A DNA stretch of 16,366 nucleotides, from the NCBI GenBank assembly GCA_905203765.1, contig CAJKXC010000056.1:1-16366 (forward strand), in the 5' to 3' direction. Made by a program: the position numbers and the translations under genes. Positions 1-6,543 of this stretch are shown in pieces. Within the stretch, counting starts at the first letter, position 1. Each line of letters opens with the position of its first letter. The DNA comes from an uncultured Bacteroides sp. GTDB lineage: Bacteria; Bacteroidota; Bacteroidia; Bacteroidales; Bacteroidaceae. The notes beneath the pieces are model-generated. The model was not told the origin of the DNA. It did no database searches and saw only the letters and a program-made list of their open reading frames with translations.

Positions 1-1721
1 ATGGCGGGCGTATCGCTTCCGTACTGAACATCACCAGCAAGGAGGCGAACAAGGAGAAGTTCACCGGTTCGGCAGGTATCGGACTTGTCACCAGCAAACT
101 GAATCTTGAGATTCCTATTATAAAAGAGAAAACATCCCTTTTGCTGAGCGGGCGTACCACCTATTCGGACTGGATTATGAAGACGCTGCCCAGCAAGAGT
201 GGCTATCGTGACGGAAAGGCGGGATTTTATGACTTGGGTGCTGTGTTCTCGCATACCCTGAACGAGCGGAACAAACTGAATGTCTACGGCTATTATAGCC
301 ACGACCGTTTTGCCTTTAATGATAATGAGAAGTATGCCTATAATAATATGAACTTCTCGGTAAACTGGCGAAGCATCTTTTCGGAGAAACTCACGGCAAA
401 CTTCTCTTTCGGCTACGACCACTACGACTATTTGAACGACGAGACAGTGGAACAGACTTCGGCGGCGCGGCTGTCTTTTGCCATCAACCAGTGGTTTGGA
501 AAGGCGGACTTTGTTTTCGATGCCGGTCATGGCCATGCACTGAACTTCGGACTGATGAGCCAGCTCTACAACGTGAATACGGGAACTTATGAACCTCTGG
601 GCGCAAGCTCCTTGGTGAAGCGTGATGAACTCCAGCGGGACAAAGCACTGGAAAGTGCCGTCTATGTGGGCGACCAGTGGGATATTACTTCCAAGTTCTC
701 TGTCAATGCCGGTATACGCTACTCCATATTCAATGCTTTGGGACCGCGCACTTACTATACATATCCGGAAGGCACGTTGCCTTCCCTCACTTCGGTGGTC
801 GATTCCATAACGGCAGGGAACGGAGAGATTATCAAGACTTATCACGGACCGGAATTCCGGCTGTCGGCGCGCTATGCTTTTACGGACGACTTCTCGGTGA
901 AGGCGGGTTTCAATACGATGCGCCAGTACATCCATAAGGTATCTAACACTACGATAATGTCGCCTACGGATACCTGGAGGCTGAGTGATCCTAACATCAA
1001 ACCTCAAACCGGCTGGCAGATAGCGGCAGGAGCCTACTATAACACGCCGGGGCAGGTACTGGAGTTATCGGTAGAGGGGTATTATAAGAAACTGAGCGAC
1101 TATCTGGATTATCGCAGTTCCGCCAAGTTGCTGATGAATCATCATTTGGAGACGGACGTTATCAATACGGAGGGATATGCCTATGGCGTTGAGTTCCAGG
1201 TGAAGAAACCGGTAGGTAAACTGAATGGTTGGGTAAGCTATACTTATTCCCGCACCTTCTTGCGGCAGAACGATCCGCGCATTACCCGCCCTGTGAATAG
1301 AGGGGAATGGTATCCGACGGAATATGATAAGCCGCATGACTTTAAACTGGTGGGGAACTACAAGTTTACACGTCGGTACAGTATGTCGTTCAATATGGAT
1401 TATAGTACGGGGCGTCCTACTACGATACCTGCCGGACAGTACTATGACCAAGGTCTGAAGAAGATGCAGGTCTATTACACCGATCGCAACAGCTATCGTA
1501 TCCCCGATTATTTCCGTATGGACTTGTCGTTCAACGTCGAGCCGAGCCATCATCTGACGTTGCTGACGCATAGTTCGATTTCTTTCGGTGTCTATAACCT
1601 GACCGGAAGGAGGAATGCCTATTCCATCTATTATGTATCCGAGAACAACAAGATTCAAGGATACAAGATGTCCATTTTCGGCGCCCCCATTCCTTTTGTT
1701 ACTTATAATATAAAATTCTAA
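1..1721 (+). CDS. TonB-dependent outer-membrane receptor, 5' end outside window
   Basis: Outer-membrane active transporter that takes up a bound substrate using TonB energy; the substrate cannot be read from the sequence. The frame is open from base 3 with no start codon, so the N-terminus (signal peptide, any carboxypeptidase-regulatory-like domain and most of the plug) lies upstream. The visible 572 residues begin in the plug with GGRIASVLNI, the usual plug end motif, followed by a long 22-strand-type barrel rich in alternating aromatic residues (YGYYSHDRFAF, WVSYTYSR, MSFNMDYSTGRPTT). The protein ends in ...FVTYNIKF, an aromatic-terminated final strand as expected for BAM-dependent insertion. 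The next gene, a DUF4249 lipoprotein, starts 6 bases after the stop; this receptor-DUF4249 pairing is common in Bacteroidetes. The ATG at base 1 is in another frame and meets a stop after seven codons, so it is not the start. Confidence 0.93.
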   Translation, partial: GGRIASVLNITSKEANKEKFTGSAGIGLVTSKLNLEIPIIKEKTSLLLSGRTTYSDWIMKTLPSKSGYRDGKAGFYDLGAVFSHTLNERNKLNVYGYYSHDRFAFNDNEKYAYNNMNFSVNWRSIFSEKLTANFSFGYDHYDYLNDETVEQTSAARLSFAINQWFGKADFVFDAGHGHALNFGLMSQLYNVNTGTYEPLGASSLVKRDELQRDKALESAVYVGDQWDITSKFSVNAGIRYSIFNALGPRTYYTYPEGTLPSLTSVVDSITAGNGEIIKTYHGPEFRLSARYAFTDDFSVKAGFNTMRQYIHKVSNTTIMSPTDTWRLSDPNIKPQTGWQIAAGAYYNTPGQVLELSVEGYYKKLSDYLDYRSSAKLLMNHHLETDVINTEGYAYGVEFQVKKPVGKLNGWVSYTYSRTFLRQNDPRITRPVNRGEWYPTEYDKPHDFKLVGNYKFTRRYSMSFNMDYSTGRPTTIPAGQYYDQGLKKMQVYYTDRNSYRIPDYFRMDLSFNVEPSHHLTLLTHSSISFGVYNLTGRRNAYSIYYVSENNKIQGYKMSIFGAPIPFVTYNIKF

Positions 1722-1727
1722 AGCGAT

Positions 1728-2879
1728 ATGAAGAAGAAAATCAGCATAGGAGTATGGATCTGCCTGCTGGGGCTTGTCATCAGTAATTGTGTGGATAAAT
1801 TCGATGCCAATCTGCCGAACGAGAATACAGGACTGCTTGTCGTAGAGGGTAATATCATATCGGACAGCACGGTTGTTTTCTACCTGAGCCGCAGCATATC
1901 CTTGAATGAGGAGGAACTGCCGCAAGACTATAACCAGGTAAATGCCCGCCTTAGTGTGGTGGGCAGCAACGGCTCGCGCCTCGATGGAGTGGCTTTGGGC
2001 AGCGGGAAGTACCAGGTTGCCATTGGAACACTGGATAAAGAGGTAAGCTATAGCCTGGAAATTGTATACAATGGAGATACTTATACCTCCGATCCTCAAA
2101 AGCCGATAGAGACGGAAGCGATAGACAACGTTACTTTTGACCAACCGAAGGAATACGGAGATATCTATATTTGCATTGATATGCATAGCCAGGGACCTGC
2201 CTACTATATATGGACCTATGAGGAAGATTGGGAGGTGAGGGCGAAATATGCCACTATCTATTATTATGAGCCCGAAACCAATACCGTAACCATTTATCCC
2301 AGTCCTCCTTATGCAAAGGGGTGGTGTCATGTACTGTCTACCGAAACCATGATAGGTACTACGGAAGCGACTGTGGACAACCAACTGAAGGAGAAGCGGG
2401 TATACTCTATCGCTTCGCACGATGACCGCGTTTCTTGTTATTACAGCACGATGATGAGGCAGCGCAAAGTATCGAAGGGCGAGTATGAGTATTATCAGGA
2501 GAAAGTGAAGATTAGTGAGGAAATGGGCGGCATATTTGCTCCCCAACCGTCGGAACTGCCTACGAATATAACGTGCAGCAATCCGAATAAGCAGGTGATA
2601 GGTTATGTGGGAGTCAATATGAATGTGTCGGAATATCGGCTCAGCTTTTCGAGTAAAGAGGTGCAATACGTCAGCTTGCGCGATTGTAGCATTCTGGATA
2701 AGGAGACTGTGGGTAAGCATTATGATATCGGATTGTATTTGATGGGATATCGTCTGGTTGCCTGGAGTGCATTCGGACCGAGGGATGAATGTGCCTGGGC
2801 TCCGATGGAGTGTACGGATGTACGTTCATTGGGTGCTACTCTTGATAAACCTGCGTTCTGGCCGGAAAATATCAATTAA
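1728..2879 (+). CDS. DUF4249 family lipoprotein, partner of the upstream TonB receptor
   Basis: 383-residue envelope lipoprotein. Residues 1-20 form a signal peptide (KKK, then a hydrophobic core) ending in VISN before Cys21, a relaxed Bacteroides-type lipobox. The sequence after it, with VEGNIISDS and YLSRSISLNEE, fits the start of DUF4249, a beta-sandwich family found next to TonB-dependent receptors in Bacteroidetes. Residues about 30-130 look like the Ig-like N-terminal part (LVVEGNI, YQVAIGTLDKEVSYSLEIVYNGDTYTSDPQKPI). The function of the family is not established; a surface-exposed accessory role for the receptor is inferred from pairing only. It starts 6 bases after the receptor stop and ends 12 bases before the next start, so the three genes are almost certainly cotranscribed. 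Family call is by memory of the motif pattern. Confidence 0.85.
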   Translation: MKKKISIGVWICLLGLVISNCVDKFDANLPNENTGLLVVEGNIISDSTVVFYLSRSISLNEEELPQDYNQVNARLSVVGSNGSRLDGVALGSGKYQVAIGTLDKEVSYSLEIVYNGDTYTSDPQKPIETEAIDNVTFDQPKEYGDIYICIDMHSQGPAYYIWTYEEDWEVRAKYATIYYYEPETNTVTIYPSPPYAKGWCHVLSTETMIGTTEATVDNQLKEKRVYSIASHDDRVSCYYSTMMRQRKVSKGEYEYYQEKVKISEEMGGIFAPQPSELPTNITCSNPNKQVIGYVGVNMNVSEYRLSFSSKEVQYVSLRDCSILDKETVGKHYDIGLYLMGYRLVAWSAFGPRDECAWAPMECTDVRSLGATLDKPAFWPENIN

Positions 2880-2891
2880 TAACGGAATGGC

Positions 2892-4526
2892 ATGAAAAGA
2901 ATAATAGCTATCATTATCGGTTGGATTGTTGCACTGGGGGTATATGCCCAGACGGTTGAATCCATGCGTATTTATACGGACAAGGAATGTTATGTGGCAG
3001 GAGAATATTTGTGGGTGAAAGTTTGCGTGACGGACTCGTTGCTCCACGAAAGCGTACTGAGCCGTGTGGCTTATGTGGAAATCGGCGATACCAGGCAAGT
3101 CTATGCGCAAGGTAAGATTGATTTGCAGAACGGAAACGGGTGGGGGCGTATCAGGCTTCCCCAGACCATGCATACGGGAGCTTATCAGCTTACGGCATAC
3201 ACGCGCTATATGAGGAACCGGCCGGAAAGCTGTTTTCCCAAGAAATACATTGCGTTGCTGAATACCACTCAGGCTACGGAGGAAGATAATGTGGAACTTA
3301 TCACCGATTCTACTTCTACCGTTTCAGTTGGCAAGGCACCTTCAACGGTACCTTTGATGACAGACAAACCGATATACGGGAATCGCAGCAGGGTAACTCT
3401 GACCCTGCCCAAACTGCCCGCCGGTACTAAAGAATTGAGCTTGTCCGTGGTACGGAAAGACTGCGTGTTATCCGGCTTTCCATCACAGCCCGACAGGCAG
3501 GCAGAGGATAATCGTGTTCCGAGCCGGCATTTTATAGCAGAGTGTGAAGGGCATATAGTGACCGGGAAGCTGGTAGGACCGACATCTGTTCCTGTCAATG
3601 CGAAGTTGTCGTGTGTGGGCAAGGACATCCGTGTTTTCGACGGGCAACCTCAGCCCGACGGTACGCATGCTTTCTATACTACTGAAATAACGGATATGCA
3701 GGAGATTGTGCTGGGGGCTTTCCCGGAAGAGAAGGTTCCCTATAGGGTGGAGCTTGTTTCTCCTTTTGCCGGGATTGTGGCGAAGACACTGCCAAAACTT
3801 CGTTTGTCGTTCCGGGAAGATGCAATGATAGAGCGCAGTTTCGGTGCACAGTTGCATCCCCTTCTGCCGAAAGACTCTGCGCAGACGCGGGGAATATTGG
3901 AACAATTGCATGGCTTTACGCCTGCATCTGCCTATAATCTGGATGAGTATGTGCGCTTCAACACGGTGCGCGAAACGTTGGTTGAGTTTGTTTTGGGAGT
4001 ACGCGCCAGTAAAATAGGTGGTAAAAGCATCATTCAGATACTGCAACCGGATGTTTGGCGGTTCAGTACGATGAAGACACTGGTGCTGCTGGATGGAGTG
4101 CCGATTCAGGACCATGAAGCCATATTGGATTATGATGCCCGCCGGCTCCACTATATACACCGGTATACCGGTAAATATTGTTTTGGAGACGAACTGTATG
4201 ACGGTATTCTTTCGCTCGTGACGCATGAAGGTACTATGCCCGATATGCGCTTGGACGAAAATTCTCAATTATTCTCTTATGAGTTTCCGCAGAAACAACC
4301 GGCATTTGTCGCTCCCGAATATCGGTCGGAAGGGCAACTCAACTCCCGTATTCCCGATTTCCGCCATACGCTTTATTGGAATCCGGCGATTACTCCTGAT
4401 ACGGGTGCCGTCCATTTCTATACGTCCGATATGAACGGAACGTACACCATCACTTTACAGGGTCTTTCGGCGGATGGCAAAGAGGTAAAAGTGCAAAGTG
4501 AGTTTGTGGTGGGGAAAGCTTATTGA
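2892..4526 (+). CDS. Exported protein with MG2-like N-terminal domain and degenerate TonB-plug-like C-terminal region
   Basis: 544-residue secreted protein, third gene of the receptor operon. Signal peptide residues 1-19 with likely cleavage GVYA|Q. Residues about 22-125 (MRIYTDKECYVAGEYLWVKV...) match the macroglobulin MG2-like domain that begins many Bacteroidetes surface proteins. Residues about 395-450 (TLVLLDGVPIQDHEAILDYD, then YCFGDELYDGILSLVTHEG) resemble a TonB plug core of the type DGVP...GVIxIxT. There is no beta-barrel after it, and the protein ends with the FRHTLYWNP...HFYTSDMNGTYTITLQGL pattern typical of MG2-plug proteins. Such proteins are usually several hundred residues longer, so this is a short version. 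Function is unknown; it may work with the receptor and DUF4249 protein at the outer membrane. No T-rich terminator hairpin is visible at its end. Confidence 0.75.
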   Translation: MKRIIAIIIGWIVALGVYAQTVESMRIYTDKECYVAGEYLWVKVCVTDSLLHESVLSRVAYVEIGDTRQVYAQGKIDLQNGNGWGRIRLPQTMHTGAYQLTAYTRYMRNRPESCFPKKYIALLNTTQATEEDNVELITDSTSTVSVGKAPSTVPLMTDKPIYGNRSRVTLTLPKLPAGTKELSLSVVRKDCVLSGFPSQPDRQAEDNRVPSRHFIAECEGHIVTGKLVGPTSVPVNAKLSCVGKDIRVFDGQPQPDGTHAFYTTEITDMQEIVLGAFPEEKVPYRVELVSPFAGIVAKTLPKLRLSFREDAMIERSFGAQLHPLLPKDSAQTRGILEQLHGFTPASAYNLDEYVRFNTVRETLVEFVLGVRASKIGGKSIIQILQPDVWRFSTMKTLVLLDGVPIQDHEAILDYDARRLHYIHRYTGKYCFGDELYDGILSLVTHEGTMPDMRLDENSQLFSYEFPQKQPAFVAPEYRSEGQLNSRIPDFRHTLYWNPAITPDTGAVHFYTSDMNGTYTITLQGLSADGKEVKVQSEFVVGKAY

Positions 4527-4536
4527 TATTCATGGG

Positions 4537-4564
4537 TTGAATTCATAAATATAGTGTATATTTG
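4537..4564 (+). promoter_or_regulatory. Probable promoter of the YccF-family gene
   Basis: TATATTTG at 4557-4564 fits the Bacteroides -7 element TAnnTTTG perfectly. TTG at 4537-4539 is a possible -33 element, with a 17-base spacer, slightly short of the usual 19-21. Transcription would start near 4570, about 20 bases before the ATG at 4591. This indicates that the gene is not simply part of the upstream receptor operon. Confidence 0.55.
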
Positions 4565-4590
4565 TGGTTGGAATATAAAAATGAAATGCG

Positions 4591-4965
4591 ATGGGGTGTT
4601 TAATGAATCTCTTATGGTTGATATTTGGCGGCATCTTTACCGCTGTAGAGTATCTTATAGCCAGTTTGCTGATGATGTTTACCATTGTCGGTATTCCTTT
4701 CGGAATGCAGACGCTGAAGATGGCGGGGCTTGCTTTGTGGCCTTTCGGCAAGGAGGTACGTAGCGGTGAGCGTTCGAGCGGTTGCCTCTATGTGCTGATG
4801 AATGTGCTGTGGATACTCCTGGGAGGTATCTGGATCAGCCTTTCGCATCTGGTTTTCGGGGTAGTGCTGTGCATTACCATTATCGGCATTCCCTTCGGAC
4901 TGCAACACTTCAAACTGGCGGCACTGGCATTGACGCCTTTCGGAAAAGATATTGTATCTGATTAA
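4591..4965 (+). CDS. YccF-family inner-membrane protein
   Basis: 124-residue membrane protein of the YccF (DUF307) type, function unknown. It contains two copies of the family repeat: NLLWLIFGGI...TIVGIPFGMQTLKMAGLALWPFGKEV (residues about 6-55) and NVLWILLGGIW...TIIGIPFGLQHFKLAALALTPFGKDI (residues about 69-121). Each repeat has a hydrophobic helix pair, the GIPFG motif and a terminal PFGK. Length is normal for the family. I chose the ATG at 4591 because the GxLxNLLW start pattern then aligns with the second repeat; the ATG at 4603 is a possible alternative. It has its own promoter and is followed by a strong terminator, so it is likely monocistronic. Unrelated to the receptor genes as far as the sequence shows. 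Confidence 0.9.
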   Translation: MGCLMNLLWLIFGGIFTAVEYLIASLLMMFTIVGIPFGMQTLKMAGLALWPFGKEVRSGERSSGCLYVLMNVLWILLGGIWISLSHLVFGVVLCITIIGIPFGLQHFKLAALALTPFGKDIVSD

Positions 4966-4994
4966 ATATACTATGAGAAGCGCGACAAATAGAA

Positions 4995-5025
4995 AAGGGC
5001 GAAGAACTTTCAGTTCCTCGCCCTT
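4995..5025. terminator. Bidirectional rho-independent terminator
   Basis: Arms 4995-5007 (AAGGGCGAAGAAC) and 5013-5025 (GTTCCTCGCCCTT) pair over 13 positions with one A/C mismatch and a 5-base loop (TTTCA). On the minus strand the stem is followed by a T-rich tail (TTCTATTTG after CCCTT); on the plus strand by ATTCATATTATTT. It ends the YccF gene on the + strand and the small minus-strand gene at 5050-5190, which converge here. Confidence 0.88.
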
Positions 5026-5049
5026 ATTCATATTATTTAAAGGTGTTGT

Positions 5050-5190
5050 TTACATGGTAATGTGAGACTGCTTTGCAAGCAGTTTTTGCAGTTTGCCATT
5101 CAATGCCTGGCACATCGTTCCGTTTCCCATTGCTTGATAGCGTTTGATACGGTACTGTAACATAAAAATTTCATTTGCATTCTTTTTCAT
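5050..5190 (-). CDS. Small basic protein, 46 residues, unrecognised
   Basis: An ORF from ATG at 5190 to TAA at 5050, reading MKKNANEIFMLQYRIKRYQA... and ending ...KLLAKQSHITM. I do not recognise a family. It is basic, with Lys/Arg clusters (RIKRYQ, KLQKLLAK), has one Cys, and no signal peptide or clear membrane segment; the middle and end could form amphipathic helices. An in-frame TAG three codons upstream (5197-5199) fixes the start near 5190. Support for a real gene comes mainly from context: a TATCTTTG promoter at 5264-5271 points at it, a leader of about 65 bases contains a stable hairpin, and a strong terminator begins 25 bases after its stop. It may be a small protein gene or a dual RNA/peptide gene. 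Conservation was not tested. Confidence 0.6.
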   Translation of the reverse strand: MKKNANEIFMLQYRIKRYQAMGNGTMCQALNGKLQKLLAKQSHITM

Positions 5191-5206
5191 AATCGTCTAG
5201 TTTTGT

Positions 5207-5227
5207 GCCTTCCGCGTTTCGGAAAGC
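5207..5227 (-). promoter_or_regulatory. 5' leader hairpin of the small minus-strand gene
   Basis: Read on the minus strand, GCTTTCCG and CGGAAGGC pair over 8 bases (one G-U) around a 5-base loop AAACG. It lies in the inferred 5' leader, 17 bases before the ATG at 5190, where it could affect translation or RNA stability. The role is inferred; the pairing is seen. Confidence 0.45.
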
Positions 5228-5263
5228 GGGTTCTACATCTTTTTCTTTTATCTTATAACGCTG

Positions 5264-5271
5264 CAAAGATA
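5264..5271 (-). promoter_or_regulatory. Bacteroides -7 promoter element of the small minus-strand gene
   Basis: The plus strand CAAAGATA reads TATCTTTG on the minus strand, a perfect TAnnTTTG. A clear -33 TTTG is missing at the usual distance. An inverted repeat, TATGTT-GTAT-AACATA, at 5290-5305 occupies that -33 region and may be a regulator site. Confidence 0.6.
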
Positions 5272-5379
5272 CGAATTGTTCTTGAAATATATGTTGTATA
5301 ACATAAAAATATTCATTATTCCCTCTCTTTTTTCTAAAAATAGTGGTTTTTGCAATCTGCATATTACAAATTTATTGCA

Positions 5380-5416
5380 TATCTTTGCTTCGAAAGCGGA
5401 GATAAACATATCTTTG
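5380..5416 (+). promoter_or_regulatory. Tandem -7 promoter elements before the LytTR regulator gene
   Basis: TATCTTTG occurs twice, at 5380-5387 and 5409-5416, both perfect TAnnTTTG. The TTTG at 5384-5387 lies 21 bases before the second element, so it could also act as its -33 element. From the second element, transcription would begin near 5422, about 25 bases before the ATG at 5447. This also argues against the far-upstream in-frame ATG at 5276 as a start. Confidence 0.6.
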
Positions 5417-5446
5417 TCTCATATTATATTATTAAGCTATAGCTCA

Positions 5447-6349
5447 ATGAATAAACTGACAGAACTTTTGCATAGCCCGTATCCCGTGCTTTATCAGCGA
5501 TGGAAGGCAGTGGTGATACCTGCGGTCATCATTTTTCTGATACTCTATTTGCTCCAGCCCTTTGGAATAGCGCAGATAGAGGGGAATAAACTGGGCATAG
5601 CTTTCGGCTCTTCGCTTATTTCGGTGATTGCATCGTGCATTTGTACTTATTTGTTGCCGGCACTGTTCCCCTCTTTTTATAAGGAGCAGAACTGGACGCT
5701 GGGCAGGTATGTACTGAATCTCCTTTTACTCCTTTTCTTGATAGCTATAGGTCTTTGGATATACCAGTCGTGGCAGTGGAATATGTGGCTGGAGTGGCGA
5801 CTGCTTCTCTTGACGCTGTTTTGGGTGGCAGTGCTTGCACCTTTTCCCACTATCTTTTTATCCATGTGGAACCGGAACATACAGCTTACCCGCAACCTGA
5901 GGGAAGCAACGGAAATGAATTTCCTTCTTTCAAAGAAGACCTCTGTTTCCACAGAGGCAAACACCCGGAAGGAAGAAGAAACGCCCTCAGCGGTCTTGAC
6001 CTTCTGTGGCGGAACCAAAGAAATGCTGGAAGTAGCCGCCGGCAGTTTCCTCTATGCCGAGGCGGAAGGAAACTATGTGAAAGTGAACTACCGTTCTGCC
6101 GGAGGCGGAAAGGTGATGCAGAAATTGCTGCGCGCCACCATGAAGCAGGCAGAAGAAGCGGTGTCCGCCTGTCCTTTCATTATCCGCTGTCATCGCGCCT
6201 TCCTGGTGAACATCCGGCAGGTGGTGAAAGTGGATGGAAACTCGCAGGGATACCGCTTGCGGCTGGAGGGGAGCGAGGAAGAAGTGCCCGTTTCCAGAGC
6301 GTATGCCAAAGAGGTGAAAAGGATCTTAGTTGACGAGGGGGAGAGCTGA
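5447..6349 (+). CDS. Membrane-anchored LytTR-family transcriptional regulator
   Basis: 300-residue DNA-binding regulator. The N-terminal half has four hydrophobic segments (about residues 20-42, 48-74, 88-107 and 117-140), then a linker rich in Lys, Glu and Thr (about 150-180). Residues about 184-296 form a LytTR domain: FLYAEAEGNYVKVNY, the typical first half, then RCHRAFLVNIRQVVKVDGNSQGYRLRL and PVSRAYAKEVKRIL. There is no response-receiver domain, so it probably senses through the membrane segments or a membrane partner rather than by phosphorylation. The start at 5447 is preferred over 5276 because two -7 promoter elements lie in the long extension and because the shorter protein begins just before the first membrane helix. 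LytTR proteins bind direct repeats about two helical turns apart, and such repeats lie just downstream (6368-6477) and before the DUF2141 gene (8605-8699); control of both neighbours is inferred. Confidence 0.92.
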   Translation: MNKLTELLHSPYPVLYQRWKAVVIPAVIIFLILYLLQPFGIAQIEGNKLGIAFGSSLISVIASCICTYLLPALFPSFYKEQNWTLGRYVLNLLLLLFLIAIGLWIYQSWQWNMWLEWRLLLLTLFWVAVLAPFPTIFLSMWNRNIQLTRNLREATEMNFLLSKKTSVSTEANTRKEEETPSAVLTFCGGTKEMLEVAAGSFLYAEAEGNYVKVNYRSAGGGKVMQKLLRATMKQAEEAVSACPFIIRCHRAFLVNIRQVVKVDGNSQGYRLRLEGSEEEVPVSRAYAKEVKRILVDEGES

Positions 6350-6367
6350 CGGGTTGATGAGGAAATG

Positions 6368-6477
6368 CCTTGTTAACTTGTAGCTATATCCTTGTTAACT
6401 GTATGTCATTCGTCCCAGAAATACGCTGTTCGTCACAAGGCATATGCCATTAGTCACATATCCGGGCTGTCTGTCCC
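6368..6477 (+). promoter_or_regulatory. Repeat array upstream of the second TonB receptor, candidate LytTR binding sites
   Basis: CCTTGTTAACT occurs at 6368-6378 and 6390-6400, exactly 22 bases apart. Then four related 10-mers follow at 20-21 base steps: CATTCGTCCC (6407), TGTTCGTCAC (6427), CATTAGTCAC (6448) and a weaker TGTCTGTCCC (6468), the last inside the terminator loop and stem. The step between the two sets (6390 to 6407) is 17, so the six may be two arrays. Direct repeats with about 21-22 base periods are the known target form of LytTR proteins; that this array is bound by the adjacent regulator is inferred. Confidence 0.55.
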
Positions 6478-6489
6478 GGATATTTTTTT
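6458..6489 (+). terminator. Rho-independent terminator of the LytTR gene
   Basis: ATATCCGGG (6458-6466) pairs perfectly with CCCGGATAT (6475-6483) around an 8-base loop and is followed by a run of seven T (6483-6489). It lies between the regulator gene and the promoter of the next gene, about 110 bases after the regulator stop. Its T run overlaps the probable -33 region of the next promoter. Confidence 0.85.
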
Positions 6490-6514
6490 GCCCGGAATTC
6501 TTCCTATATGTTTG
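6483..6514 (+). promoter_or_regulatory. Promoter of the second TonB receptor gene
   Basis: TATGTTTG at 6507-6514 is a perfect TAnnTTTG -7 element. The T run at 6483-6490 (ending TTTG) supplies a -33-like element at 16-20 bases. Transcription would start near 6520, leaving about 24 bases before the ATG at 6544. Since the -7 element overlaps the in-frame ATG at 6508, that ATG cannot be the normal start. Confidence 0.62.
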
Positions 6515-6543
6515 CCGATGGAAATCGAAACAAACGTATAGAT

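Noticed and set aside
1..3. ATG at the first base as start of the first receptor
   Set aside because: That frame stops after seven codons; the receptor frame is the one starting at base 3 and is open to the left edge.
1065..2720. Long open frame of 551 codons on the minus strand
   Set aside because: It runs antisense across the end of the TonB receptor and most of the DUF4249 gene, has no recognisable domain, and is explained by codon bias of the genes on the other strand.
5171..5362. Minus-strand frame of 63 codons overlapping the small gene
   Set aside because: It crosses the promoter element at 5264-5271 and has no start signal of its own; the 46-codon frame fits the promoter, leader and terminator better.
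5276..5446. Upstream extension of the LytTR gene to the ATG at 5276
   Set aside because: The extension is AT-rich, contains two perfect -7 promoter elements, and the protein from 5447 already begins in the normal place before the first membrane helix.
5755..6333. Plus-strand frame of 192 codons within the LytTR gene
   Set aside because: It is a shifted frame inside a clear LytTR protein, with no domain of its own.
6508..6543. Upstream ATG at 6508 for the second TonB receptor
   Set aside because: It overlaps the TATGTTTG promoter element and would put 12 charged residues before a clean signal peptide that starts at 6544.
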